Below are positions 1 through 8,121 of a DNA stretch of 64,000 nucleotides, piece after piece. The DNA comes from CBDDLD01 sp965250025. Its GTDB lineage: Bacteria > Bacteroidota > Bacteroidia > Flavobacteriales > Flavobacteriaceae. The position numbers and the translations under genes are program-made. Under the pieces are notes generated by a model that was not told where the DNA came from, did no database searches, and was given only the letters and a program-made list of their open reading frames with translations. Each line of letters starts with the position of its first letter. The stretch's first letter is position 1. Location: NCBI GenBank assembly GCA_965250025.1, contig OZ252283.1:1240001-1304000 (forward strand), read 5' to 3'.

Positions 1-432
1 TAAAATGGCTTTTTTGCTACCTTCCGTCTCTTTAATGAAAGCAGTGGATTTATTGTTCTTTGGATTCTTTCTCAACCAATGTACTAAAGAAGCTCTAGGT
101 TTTTGGGGTTGCTTTTTAACTAAAGCCCAATACGTCTTTTGAGCAGATTTATCGGCAAAGAGTTTGTTGAGTCGAGGTAGTGCTTTACTGGTTTTTGCAA
201 AAATAACAATACCGGTAGTAGGGCGATCCAGCCGATGAACGACCCCCAAATATACATTACCAGGTTTTTGATATTTTTCCTTTAAATAAGCTTTGACAAT
301 TTCACTCAATGGTGTGTCGCCAGTTTTATCACCCTGAACAATATCTCCGGAACGCTTATTAATAACAATGATATGATTGTCCTCATAAAGGACCTGTAAG
401 TTGTCTTTATTAGAAACTATATTATGGTTCAA
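1..432 (-). CDS. RluA-family pseudouridine synthase (partial, C-terminus off the window)
   Basis: The minus strand is open from a TTG at 432 to the window edge, giving the first 144 residues. The RluA-family signature HRLDRPTTG lies at about residues 66-74; its Asp (about residue 69) is the catalytic Asp that attacks uridine in rRNA or tRNA. No S4 domain precedes it, so it resembles the short single-domain RluA-type enzymes. No ATG or GTG exists in frame between the TGA at 466-468 and the conserved region, so TTG is the best start. It begins 23 nt downstream of the panB stop on the same strand, probably in one operon. The exact target base cannot be told. The last two-thirds of the catalytic fold may be outside the window. 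Confidence 0.85.
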   Translation of the reverse strand, partial: MNHNIVSNKDNLQVLYEDNHIIVINKRSGDIVQGDKTGDTPLSEIVKAYLKEKYQKPGNVYLGVVHRLDRPTTGIVIFAKTSKALPRLNKLFADKSAQKTYWALVKKQPQKPRASLVHWLRKNPKNNKSTAFIKETEGSKKAIL

Positions 433-455
433 AACAAAAGTATACTTGGAACAAC

Positions 456-1274
456 TTAATATTGCTCATTAGTATTAGGGAAATCTCCGGTTTTTACATC
501 ATCCACATATTGAGCAATGGCATTGGTCATATCCTCATATAGGTTCATGTAACGTCTTAAAAAACGAGGGTTGAACTCGTGAGTCATTCCAATCATATCG
601 TGTAGCACAAGGACCTGTCCGTCTACACCATCACCGGCACCGATCCCAATAACAGGAATGGTTAGGCTTTCTGCCACTTCTTTGGCCAGTTTGGCAGGAA
701 TTTTTTCGAGAACAATAGCAAAGCAACCCGCTTTTTCAAGCATTAAAGCATCGTCTTTGAGGCGCTGGGCTTCCTGTTCTTCTTTGGCACGGACCGTATA
801 TGTCCCGAATTTATATATCGATTGAGGTGTTAATCCCAAATGCCCCATTACAGGAATACCAGCATTCAAAATGCGTTTTATGGAATCTTTAACCTCCTTA
901 CCGCCTTCAAGTTTAACGGCATGACCTCCACTTTCTTTCATAATTCTAATGGCAGAACGTAGAGCTTCTTTAGGGTCGCTTTGATAACTGCCAAAAGGGA
1001 GGTCTACAACCACTAAAGCTCTGTCAATAGCTCTAATTACAGAAGAAGCATGATAGATCATCTGATCCAGAGTAATGGGTAAGGTCGTTTCATGACCTGC
1101 CATAACATTACTGGCCGAATCGCCAACCAAAATGACATCTATACCGGCACCATCCACAATTTTAGCCATGGTATAATCGTATGCAGTAAGCATGGAAATT
1201 TTTTCGCCATTAGACTTCATGTCTACCAGAGTCTTAACGGTAATACGCTTGTATTCTTTTTTTGCAACAGACAT
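456..1274 (-). CDS. panB: 3-methyl-2-oxobutanoate hydroxymethyltransferase
   Basis: PanB adds a hydroxymethyl group from methylene-tetrahydrofolate to 2-oxoisovalerate, the first committed step of pantothenate (coenzyme A) synthesis in the cytoplasm. The 272-residue length is normal. Family landmarks are present: an N-terminal TAYDYTMA stretch, VGDSASNVMAGH with a metal-binding Asp near residue 52, DLPFGSY, and the GHLGLTPQS and IGIGAGDGVDGQ stretches. The ATG start matches the usual N-terminus of the family. It is followed closely by the pseudouridine synthase. Recognition is clear from the motifs and the length. Confidence 0.97.
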   Translation of the reverse strand: MSVAKKEYKRITVKTLVDMKSNGEKISMLTAYDYTMAKIVDGAGIDVILVGDSASNVMAGHETTLPITLDQMIYHASSVIRAIDRALVVVDLPFGSYQSDPKEALRSAIRIMKESGGHAVKLEGGKEVKDSIKRILNAGIPVMGHLGLTPQSIYKFGTYTVRAKEEQEAQRLKDDALMLEKAGCFAIVLEKIPAKLAKEVAESLTIPVIGIGAGDGVDGQVLVLHDMIGMTHEFNPRFLRRYMNLYEDMTNAIAQYVDDVKTGDFPNTNEQY

Positions 1275-1379
1275 TGATTATGTTTTAAGAACTGTAAAAA
1301 TAGTCAGTTTTGTTAAACTTTTGTTTATTCTATGACAGAAATGCCTTTTCCTTGCTACTTTGAATGAAATTTTAAAATC

Positions 1380-1838
1380 ATGAAAAAAACAGTACTCATT
1401 ACATTTTTAGTTATTACCTCCCAAATTTACGCACAACAATCAGAAGAAGATGCTGTGAAATCTAAAATTATAGCCTTCTTTGAAGCATTTCACAAGCAAG
1501 ACACTGTCGCTTTAAAAAGTATGGCTTCTGATAAGGTAACATTGCAATCCATACATACCAATAAAGAGGGGGAAACCGTTTTAAATGAAAGCGAATATGA
1601 AGACTTTATAAAATCTATAGCCAGTATACCAAAAGACAATAAATTTGAAGAAAAGCTTCTGGACTTTAGTATTCAGGTCGATGGGAAAATGGCTAATGCC
1701 TGGACACCTTATGAATTTTGGTATCAGGGAAATTTTAGTCATTGCGGCGTCAATTCTTTTCAAATGATCAAAGAAGATGGCGAATGGAAAATATTATATC
1801 TGGTAGATACCAGAAGACGACAAGGTTGTAGAAGCTAA
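1380..1838 (+). CDS. Exported NTF2-like (SnoaL-type) small protein
   Basis: A 152-residue protein beginning with a clear Sec signal peptide that ends near QIYAQQ (about residues 1-20). The mature part has the pattern of NTF2/SnoaL-like proteins: an N-terminal helix (about 24-38, AVKSKIIAFFEAFHKQD), a mid-domain beta region and a C-terminal strand with GEWKILYLVDTR. Such proteins are cone-shaped folds that bind small ligands or act as isomerases; no catalytic residues can be assigned here. It is probably periplasmic. It stands alone between divergent panB and a convergent lipoprotein gene, followed by a hairpin terminator. Fold call is moderately sure; function is unknown. Confidence 0.7.
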   Translation: MKKTVLITFLVITSQIYAQQSEEDAVKSKIIAFFEAFHKQDTVALKSMASDKVTLQSIHTNKEGETVLNESEYEDFIKSIASIPKDNKFEEKLLDFSIQVDGKMANAWTPYEFWYQGNFSHCGVNSFQMIKEDGEWKILYLVDTRRRQGCRS

Positions 1839-1855
1839 AGCGTCTATTCACAACT

Positions 1856-1890
1856 AAAAAAGTCCGAAAATTTACGTTCGGACTTTTTTA
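1856..1890. terminator. Bidirectional rho-independent terminator
   Basis: An 8-bp perfect stem (AGTCCGAA at 1861-1868 with TTCGGACT at 1877-1884) has A residues before and T residues after it, so it can serve both convergent genes (the NTF2-like gene and the collagen-like lipoprotein). Confidence 0.85.
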
Positions 1891-1896
1891 ATATTG

Positions 1897-2391
1897 TTAT
1901 CTGATATCAAAACTTTCAATATGGTGGCTTTGAATGATAGCGTTTAGATTGGATACATCCACACCATCAACATTATCAGCAGGGACAACCACAACCCTAA
2001 AGGTTTGATTCTGGGTCCATGATGGATCTAGAGCATCAAGATTGGTAGTGCCATCTAAGAAGAATCTCACATCGGTTTGTGTAAAATCAAAATTGTAGAT
2101 CAGATCCCCATCAGGGAAAGTCACAGTTTGTGGCATTAAGCGCCATACGTCCTGGCCATTAACAGTATCCCATAAGATGTATACTAGTGTTACATCAGAT
2201 GGTAATACATCAAACCCATAGGATTCAATAAACTCATAACTGTTACCTGCGTTAAAATCAACTTCAATTTCAAAAGCAGACGAGACAATAAGACCACCAT
2301 TGAGACCCGGAGGTCCTGGAGGTCCCGGATCGCCTTCACATGAGATTAAAATAAAAGAAAGCGCAAAAACTAAAAAGGCTAATTTTTTCAT
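1897..2391 (-). CDS. Small lipoprotein with a collagen-like Gly-Pro-Pro stretch
   Basis: A 164-residue exported protein with a signal peptide and lipobox (FILISC, Cys about residue 18). Directly after the lipid-anchored Cys comes a short collagen-like run (GDPGPPGPPG, four Gly-X-Y triplets). The rest is acidic and beta-rich with no motif I recognise. The G-X-Y run may act as a short stiff spacer lifting the domain off the outer membrane; it is too short to form a stable collagen helix alone. Convergent with the NTF2-like gene. I do not know its function. Confidence 0.75.
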   Translation of the reverse strand: MKKLAFLVFALSFILISCEGDPGPPGPPGLNGGLIVSSAFEIEVDFNAGNSYEFIESYGFDVLPSDVTLVYILWDTVNGQDVWRLMPQTVTFPDGDLIYNFDFTQTDVRFFLDGTTNLDALDPSWTQNQTFRVVVVPADNVDGVDVSNLNAIIQSHHIESFDIR

Positions 2392-2469
2392 AAATATAAT
2401 TTTATAGGTAATACATCAAATCGCATACCAAAAATACCATGTTTCATTAGAAAAGAAATTTTTTTCATC

Positions 2470-2482
2470 TGACAAGCTGTCA
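2470..2482 (+). promoter_or_regulatory. Inverted repeat upstream of dnaK
   Basis: TGACA-AGC-TGTCA, a perfect 5-bp-arm inverted repeat, lies 84 nt before the dnaK ATG. No CIRCE element is visible. It could be an operator for heat-shock control; that is inference from position only. Confidence 0.35.
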
Positions 2483-2565
2483 TATTATAGGTCTTGGCAT
2501 AATACTTGACTTTTTGATGTTGAGTTTAAAGAAGTAAAACACAACAAAATAGCATATAAAAAATT

Positions 2566-4476
2566 ATGAGTAAGATTATTGGAATAGATTTAGGAACAAC
2601 CAACTCTTGCGTTTCGGTAATGGAAGGTAATGAGCCTGTAGTTATCCCAAATGCAGAAGGTAAGCGTACCACACCTTCGGTAATCGCTTTTGTTGAAGGC
2701 GGTGAAATCAAGGTTGGTGACCCTGCAAAACGACAAGCGGTAACCAACCCAACAAAAACGGTATATTCAATTAAACGTTTTATGGGAAATAAATATTCTG
2801 AGTCTAAGAACGAAGCAGAACGAGTACCATATAAAGTAGTAAAAGGTGACAATGATACACCAAGAGTAGATATTGATGGACGTTTATATACCCCACAAGA
2901 GTTATCCGCAATGATTCTTCAAAAAATGAAGAAAACGGCTGAAGACTATTTGGGACAAGATGTGTCAGAAGCTGTAATTACTGTACCTGCATATTTTAAT
3001 GATGCACAACGTCAGGCAACAAAAGAAGCCGGAGAGATCGCAGGATTAAAAGTTCGTAGAATTATTAACGAGCCTACTGCAGCAGCATTAGCTTATGGTA
3101 TGGATAAAAAAGGTACAGACCAAAAAATCGTAGTTTTTGATTTTGGAGGTGGTACTCATGATGTATCGATATTAGAATTAGGAGATGGTGTTTTTGAAGT
3201 ATTGTCGACAGATGGAGATACACATTTAGGAGGTGATGATGTTGATGAAAGAATCATCAACTGGTTGGCTGAAGAGTTCAAGGCCGATGAAAATATGGAC
3301 CTTACTAAAGATCCAATGGCATTACAACGTCTTAAAGAAGCTGCAGAAAAAGCTAAAATAGAGTTGTCATCCTCAGCACAAACAGAAATTAATTTACCAT
3401 ACATTACGGCAACAGCAAGCGGGCCAAAGCACTTGGTACGTACGTTAACACGTTCAAAGTTTGAACAATTGATCGATGATTTGGTAAAACGAACCATAGA
3501 CCCATGTGAGTCGGCATTAAAAGCAGCAGGCTTATCTAAGAGTGATATTGATGAAATCATTCTGGTAGGAGGATCAACACGTATCCCGGCAGTACAGGCA
3601 GCTGTAGAAAAATTCTTTGGTAAAGCGCCAAGTAAAGGTGTGAATCCGGATGAGGTGGTATCTCTTGGAGCAGGTATTCAAGGTGGTGTTTTAACAGGAG
3701 ATGTTAAAGACGTTTTATTATTGGATGTTACACCATTATCTTTAGGTATAGAAACCATGGGTAATGTAATGACCAAGCTGATCGAGGCCAATACCACGAT
3801 CCCTACAAAGAAATCTCAGGTGTTCTCAACAGCGGCAGATAACCAGCCGTCAGTAGAGATCCATGTATTACAGGGAGAGCGCCCAATGGCAGCAGATAAT
3901 AAAACCATAGGACGTTTTCACTTAGACGGTATACCACCTGCAAAACGCGGTGTGCCACAAATTGAAGTAACTTTCGATATCGATGCTAATGGTATTATTA
4001 AAGTATCGGCAACCGATAAAGCTACAAATAAGACTCAAGATATCAGAATTGAAGCCTCTTCAGGATTGACAGAAGATGAAATCCAAAAGATGAAAGCTGA
4101 AGCTGAAGCCAATGCAGAAGCAGATGCAAAAGCCAAAGAGACAGCAGATAAACTGAATCAGGCAGACGCTATGATTTTCCAAACAGAGAATCAATTATCA
4201 GAATTTGGTGATAAATTATCAGACGATAAGAAAAAACCAATAGAAGATGCTTTAGAAGAATTGAAGAAAGCATATGAAACTAAAGACATAGCAGTTATAG
4301 AGCCAGCTTTAGAGAAGATTAATGAGGCTTGGAAAGTAGCCAGCGAAGAGATGTATAAGGCTCAGGCCGAAGCTCAACAAGGTGGTGCTCAACCAGGACC
4401 GGATGCCAGTCAAAGCGGTCAGGCATCAGACGAAGGTAGCGATGTGGAAGATGTGGACTTTGAAGAAGTTAAGTAA
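2566..4476 (+). CDS. dnaK: Molecular chaperone DnaK (Hsp70)
   Basis: ATP-driven chaperone that binds exposed hydrophobic peptides with DnaJ and GrpE. The 636-residue protein has all Hsp70 landmarks: IGIDLGTTNSC at the N-terminus, the DAQRQATK and NEPTAAALAYG stretches, FDFGGGTHDVSI, and ILVGGSTRIPAVQ in the nucleotide-binding domain (about 1-385). The substrate-binding domain and helical lid follow (about 390-605), with a Gln/Gly/Ser-rich linker and an acidic tail ending DFEEVK. The phosphate-2 loop reads GGGTHD where GGGTFD is usual, a common variant in this group. It is transcribed alone, with an inverted repeat upstream and a terminator just after it; dnaJ and grpE are not in the window. 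Confidence 0.98.
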   Translation: MSKIIGIDLGTTNSCVSVMEGNEPVVIPNAEGKRTTPSVIAFVEGGEIKVGDPAKRQAVTNPTKTVYSIKRFMGNKYSESKNEAERVPYKVVKGDNDTPRVDIDGRLYTPQELSAMILQKMKKTAEDYLGQDVSEAVITVPAYFNDAQRQATKEAGEIAGLKVRRIINEPTAAALAYGMDKKGTDQKIVVFDFGGGTHDVSILELGDGVFEVLSTDGDTHLGGDDVDERIINWLAEEFKADENMDLTKDPMALQRLKEAAEKAKIELSSSAQTEINLPYITATASGPKHLVRTLTRSKFEQLIDDLVKRTIDPCESALKAAGLSKSDIDEIILVGGSTRIPAVQAAVEKFFGKAPSKGVNPDEVVSLGAGIQGGVLTGDVKDVLLLDVTPLSLGIETMGNVMTKLIEANTTIPTKKSQVFSTAADNQPSVEIHVLQGERPMAADNKTIGRFHLDGIPPAKRGVPQIEVTFDIDANGIIKVSATDKATNKTQDIRIEASSGLTEDEIQKMKAEAEANAEADAKAKETADKLNQADAMIFQTENQLSEFGDKLSDDKKKPIEDALEELKKAYETKDIAVIEPALEKINEAWKVASEEMYKAQAEAQQGGAQPGPDASQSGQASDEGSDVEDVDFEEVK

Positions 4477-4498
4477 ATTATCTTAATACTAAGCATAG

Positions 4499-4527
4499 AA
4501 AACGCAATCAGAAATGGTTGCGTTTTT
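4499..4527 (+). terminator. Rho-independent terminator of dnaK
   Basis: AACGCAA (4501-4507) pairs with TTGCGTT (4518-4524), followed by a run of T. It starts about 22 nt after the dnaK stop. Confidence 0.85.
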
Positions 4528-4534
4528 TTGTATG

Positions 4535-4825
4535 CCATTACGATCGAAGTGAAGTCATTTGTTGAATCGTTCTGTATTTGTAAGATGACCACGTCACGTT
4601 GTTCCTCGTCATGACGTTTAAATGGTTGTTTTTTATTGTCATTACGAGCGAAGCGAAGTAATCTTTTGAAAATACAGAGAGCAAAATTATGAGATTGCGT
4701 CGTCGTATAGCGGCTCGTCATAACGTTTAAATCGTTATTTCGTACTGTCATTACGAGTGAAACGAAGTAATCTCTGGAAGTAAAAGAAGAAACTCATAAG
4801 AAGACCACATTATGACGTTGTTACT
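4535..4825. repeat. Three degenerate tandem copies of a ~105-bp repeat
   Basis: This gene-free stretch between dnaK and the methyltransferase gene holds three diverged units. Each opens with CATTACGAnnGAAnnGAAGT (near 4537, 4640 and 4749), runs through an A/T-rich middle, and closes near GTCATGACG / GTCATAACG / ATTATGACG (about 4608, 4717 and 4810). The opening and closing parts are roughly inverted copies of each other, so each unit could fold into a long hairpin. The units differ at many positions, so they are old. No protein-coding gene is supported here. The look is that of the dispersed palindromic repeats found between genes in many Bacteroidota. A further fragment lies at 6101-6145. 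Confidence 0.7.
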
Positions 4826-4865
4826 ATGCATATAAGTTTTGTATTTTCGCGCCATAACACTGTAC

Positions 4866-6095
4866 ATGATCTTTTCAGAACACATAACACCCTTTTACAC
4901 GCCAAAACGTCTTGCTGTAAAGCTCAACGCTAAAGGCGAACAATATGTAATGAAAGGACATCCTTGGGTATTTTCAAACAGTATCGTTAAGCTCAATGAC
5001 GATGCACAAACCGGAGATTTGGCCATTATTTTTAGTAAAAACAAAAATAAGGTCATAGCTCTGGGATTATATGATGCCAAGTCGCCTATACGTATTAAGA
5101 TTATCTATTCAAGTTCTGAAAAAGTCGAAATCAACGCAGACTTTTTTCGAAACCGTATTATTCAAGCTTACGAAAAGCGCAAAGCACTTTTAAAAACAGA
5201 TACTGACAGCTATCGTTTGCTCTTTGGAGAAAATGATGGGTTTCCAGGGTTTATAGCTGATGTATATGCCAAAGTTTTGGTGGTCAAGCTATATTCAGAA
5301 ATATGGTTGCCTTACTTAAAAATGCTGTTAGAAAGTTTGCAAGACGTGTCACAAGCAGATACTATAGCTATACGCTTAAGCAGAAGCTTGCAGCATTCAA
5401 ACAGACACCAACTACAAGATGGCTCCATCGTTTATGGAACACTGGAAGCTGAAGAGGTCATGTTTACAGAACATGGCGTAAAGTTTATGGCTAACGTTAT
5501 CAAAGGGCATAAAACAGGTTATTTCTTAGATCATCGACATAACCGAAAACAAGTAGGTGAGTGGAGTGAAGACAAAAGCGTATTAGATGTGTTTTCCTAT
5601 GCAGGTGGCTTTTCCGCTCATGCACTATACCATGGTGCTAAAACCGTAACCAGTCTGGATATTAGTAAACACGCTTTGGAATTAGCTTTGAGAAATGGTA
5701 GACTCAATGCCTATTCAGGAAAACATAAGGTTATAGCTGGAGATGCCTTTGAGGAAATGAAAAAGTTAATAGCAGAACAAAAGGATTATGATGTTGTAGT
5801 TATAGATCCGCCTAGTTTTGCCAAACAGCAATCTGAAGTCCAAATGGCGAAAAAGAAATATGCTGAATTGGCACAGCTTGGTATTCAATTAACTGCAAAA
5901 AACGGACTTTTGGTATTGGCCTCATGTTCATCAAGAGTACAAGCACAAGCCTTTTTTGATATCAATGCACAAGTATTAAGAGCACAAACGAGAGGATTTA
6001 AAATTCTTAAAAAGACAAACCACGACAGCGATCATCCTATTAGCTTCCCAGAAGGCGCCTATCTAAAATGTGGATATTACCGTTTTGAGGATTAA
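4866..6095 (+). CDS. RlmI-like class I SAM-dependent rRNA methyltransferase
   Basis: Family enzymes methylate a cytosine C5 in 23S rRNA using S-adenosylmethionine. Seen in order: an N-terminal PUA RNA-binding domain (about residues 10-85, with GHPWVFSNSI), a central EEHGVKF-like RNA-binding part, and a C-terminal Rossmann domain. The SAM loop is DVFSYAGGFSAHAL (about 245-260), and motif IV is VIDPPSFAK (about 325). The motif VI Cys lies in LASCSSRV. The ATG at 4866 gives 409 residues; a TTG nine codons earlier is less likely. It lies between two blocks of dispersed repeat and is probably monocistronic. Which ribosomal base it modifies cannot be read. Confidence 0.9.
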   Translation: MIFSEHITPFYTPKRLAVKLNAKGEQYVMKGHPWVFSNSIVKLNDDAQTGDLAIIFSKNKNKVIALGLYDAKSPIRIKIIYSSSEKVEINADFFRNRIIQAYEKRKALLKTDTDSYRLLFGENDGFPGFIADVYAKVLVVKLYSEIWLPYLKMLLESLQDVSQADTIAIRLSRSLQHSNRHQLQDGSIVYGTLEAEEVMFTEHGVKFMANVIKGHKTGYFLDHRHNRKQVGEWSEDKSVLDVFSYAGGFSAHALYHGAKTVTSLDISKHALELALRNGRLNAYSGKHKVIAGDAFEEMKKLIAEQKDYDVVVIDPPSFAKQQSEVQMAKKKYAELAQLGIQLTAKNGLLVLASCSSRVQAQAFFDINAQVLRAQTRGFKILKKTNHDSDHPISFPEGAYLKCGYYRFED

Positions 6096-6100
6096 CACAT

Positions 6101-6145
6101 CTCGAAGCAATCTTTTGAAAATACAAAGAGATAATCATGAGAATT
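6101..6145 (+). repeat. Fragment of the dispersed repeat seen at 4535-4825
   Basis: Around 6106-6143 the sequence (CGAAGCAATCTTTTGAAAAT and onward) matches the second unit of the upstream array (from about 4654) nearly base for base for some 38 bases. It is a truncated copy just after the methyltransferase gene and abuts the 30-bp palindrome. Confidence 0.65.
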
Positions 6146-6171
6146 TTTATTATGCATGCATAATAAAAATT
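6142..6171. promoter_or_regulatory. 30-bp perfect palindrome, likely repressor operator
   Basis: A perfect palindrome centred between 6156 and 6157, with core TATTATGC-AT-GCATAATA (6148-6165). It lies directly upstream of the -7 box at 6174-6181, where a bound repressor would block RNA polymerase. The same core with identical arms recurs at 18486-18503. A hairpin terminator for the upstream gene is a weaker alternative, because the T-run after it is lacking. Confidence 0.6.
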
Positions 6172-6173
6172 AG

Positions 6174-6181
6174 TATATTTG
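6174..6181 (+). promoter_or_regulatory. Promoter -7 box of the nitronate monooxygenase gene
   Basis: TATATTTG matches the flavobacterial -7 consensus TAnnTTTG. It ends 15 nt before the chosen ATG (6197). No clear TTG -33 box is seen because the palindrome fills that region. Confidence 0.5.
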
Positions 6182-6196
6182 AGACAAATAATACTA

Positions 6197-7147
6197 ATGA
6201 AAGACACAAAACTGACCCAACTCCTCAACATCACATATCCCATCATACAAGCTCCAATGTTTTTAGTCTCTAATGTACCCATGGTTCGTGAAGCCATGAA
6301 AGCAGGGATAGCCGGGTGTATACCTGCTTTAAATTATAGAACTTTAGACGAATTACGAGACGCTATAAAAGCTTTAAAAGCAGCCAAAGTTGAAGGCGGT
6401 TCTTTTGGATTTAATCTTATTGTGAACAAATCAAACATCAAATATAAAGGCCAATTAGAGGTGCTATGTGAAGAAGGGTGTGATTTTATCATCACCTCAT
6501 TGGGGAGTCCCGAAGAAACCATAAGGCAAGCCCATAAGGTAGGTATTAAAGTATTTTGTGATGTTACGGATCTGAAATTTGCCAAAAAAGTAGAAGCTCT
6601 TGGTGCTGATGCAATTATTGCAGTTAATAATGAAGCCGGAGGGCATCGAGGAAATATATCACCAGAAGCCTTGATCACAGAGTTAAAGACACACTGTAAT
6701 ATTCCGGTTATTTCTGCCGGAGGTGTAGGCTGTAAAGCAGATATAGATGAGATGTTGAGCTATGGCGCTGAAGGTGTATCTGTAGGGAGTCCGTTTATAG
6801 CCTCTGAAGAGGCTGAGGTTACTCAGGAGTACAAGCAAGCTTGTGTGGATTACGGTGCCAGAGATATTGTGATGACCGAACGTATATCCGGAACACCATG
6901 TACAGTGATTAACACGCCTTACGTACAAAAGATTGGAACCAAATCCACCTGGATAGAAAATGTATTAAATAAAAACCGAAAGCTGAAAAAATGGGTAAAG
7001 ATGGTACGCTTTTCAATAGGTATGAAAGCAACAGAAAAAGCCGCTAAAAAAGCGACTTATAAAACGGTCTGGGTAGCAGGCCCCAGTATTGAACATACTA
7101 AGGCCATCTTACCTGTAAAAGCTATTGTTAGTCAATTAACTACTTGA
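6197..7147 (+). CDS. Nitronate monooxygenase / FabK-like flavoprotein
   Basis: FMN-dependent TIM-barrel enzyme of the nitronate monooxygenase (2-nitropropane dioxygenase) family, which also includes FabK enoyl reductases. The 316-residue protein opens with the family hallmark YPIIQAPMFLVSN, and has GFNLIV, the catalytic/FMN stretch NNEAGGHRGN (His at about residue 151), and phosphate-binding ISAGGVGC and GAEGVSVGSPFIAS. ATG at 6197 fits the -7 box at 6174 better than the TTG at 6179. The gene sits behind a 30-bp palindrome and its end overlaps by 8 nt the convergent AraC regulator. True substrate (nitroalkane, enoyl-acyl or other) is not readable. Confidence 0.88.
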   Translation: MKDTKLTQLLNITYPIIQAPMFLVSNVPMVREAMKAGIAGCIPALNYRTLDELRDAIKALKAAKVEGGSFGFNLIVNKSNIKYKGQLEVLCEEGCDFIITSLGSPEETIRQAHKVGIKVFCDVTDLKFAKKVEALGADAIIAVNNEAGGHRGNISPEALITELKTHCNIPVISAGGVGCKADIDEMLSYGAEGVSVGSPFIASEEAEVTQEYKQACVDYGARDIVMTERISGTPCTVINTPYVQKIGTKSTWIENVLNKNRKLKKWVKMVRFSIGMKATEKAAKKATYKTVWVAGPSIEHTKAILPVKAIVSQLTT

Positions 7148-8000
7148 TAGGAATATAAAATTCTGTTTTGAGTTTTTCTTCAGCCACACGTTCAGGATTG
7201 CTAATATATTTCTCGCGTATAGGCGCATCTCGTAATTCATGATCCGTGTTGGTTAACCATTCGTTAAACATGTAGTCATAAACTTCAGCAAAATGTTTAT
7301 AGCTGCCTTGGTATAAGAATACAGCAAATTTTCCGCCTTTTAGTGTTTTAACGCCCACATCGCCGTTAGGTTTAGCATCTTTATGAATGATAAGGCAAGC
7401 ATCATAACGGATCTTATCGGATTCTGTAACCTTAGGATCATCATGAGGTAAGCCTAAATGCTCGATACCTTTAGTGAAGAGTTTTTGGGCTTTAACTTCT
7501 GCCCATAGTTTGGGCCATGCAGAAGCATAATCCAGTTGATCATAAGCACCTTGCATACTGTAATACAAACATTGTTTGTCTTCGATCATTTGAATTTTTG
7601 GAGTTTTGATGTTGAGTGTTGTTTTCATACTGTTCGTTGTTTTGATTTTAATTTTCTTTTTTTGACGATGTGCACTAGGGGTAATTCCAAAATGATTTTT
7701 AAACGCCTTATTTAAAGACGAAGCCGTTTCAAAACCGACACTATAGGCAATATCTTCAATAGATAGAGTCGAATAGCGAATCATCTTAGCAGCAGTCTCT
7801 ACTCGTGTACGGGTAATATATGCACCAAGAGGTTCTCCCAACATAGCTCTTGTAATACGATGAAAATGATAAGGCGAAAAACTGGTGAGCTCGGCCAGTT
7901 GTGCAATATCAATTTTTTGGTCTAAATGGTTATGAATATAATTCACAACACGATTGAGGTTCTGTTGGTAATACGCTTTAGATGTTAATGGTTTTGACAT
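7140..8000 (-). CDS. AraC-family regulator with GyrI-like ligand domain
   Basis: A 286-residue regulator. Residues about 10-112 form an AraC/XylS double helix-turn-helix (FSPYHFHRITRAMLGEPLGAYI... and IAYSVGFETASSLNKAFKNHFGITPSAHR, read in parts). Residues about 128-286 form a GyrI-like (SHOCT/AraE-type) small-molecule binding domain. This is the domain order of the Rob/BmrR-like class that senses drugs or other amphipathic compounds. It is divergent from a second regulator of the same build at 8122, sharing a 121-bp promoter region. Its 3' end overlaps the nitronate monooxygenase gene by 8 nt. Ligand and targets are unknown. Confidence 0.9.
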   Translation of the reverse strand: MSKPLTSKAYYQQNLNRVVNYIHNHLDQKIDIAQLAELTSFSPYHFHRITRAMLGEPLGAYITRTRVETAAKMIRYSTLSIEDIAYSVGFETASSLNKAFKNHFGITPSAHRQKKKIKIKTTNSMKTTLNIKTPKIQMIEDKQCLYYSMQGAYDQLDYASAWPKLWAEVKAQKLFTKGIEHLGLPHDDPKVTESDKIRYDACLIIHKDAKPNGDVGVKTLKGGKFAVFLYQGSYKHFAEVYDYMFNEWLTNTDHELRDAPIREKYISNPERVAEEKLKTEFYIPIK

Positions 8001-8121
8001 GTGCTATCGTTTATGAAAACAAAACTAAAGGTATGAGTTGGGTTTTACTTTTCCAATCTTGCTATATTCATTTTTCATGCGATTGTGATTAATTGGTTAT
8101 ATTTCGAACAGAGTAGATAAT

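Noticed and set aside
2526..2852. 108-codon frame opposite the start of dnaK
   Set aside because: Overlaps the conserved DnaK N-terminus on the other strand; no sign of its own gene.
3156..3560. 134-codon frame on the minus strand within dnaK
   Set aside because: It is a shadow of the strongly conserved dnaK reading frame with no promoter or family match.
4821..4840. TATGCATATA near 4827, partly like the palindrome at 6148
   Set aside because: Only one half of the arm is kept (TATGCAT) and no GCATAATA partner follows, so it is not counted as a third site.
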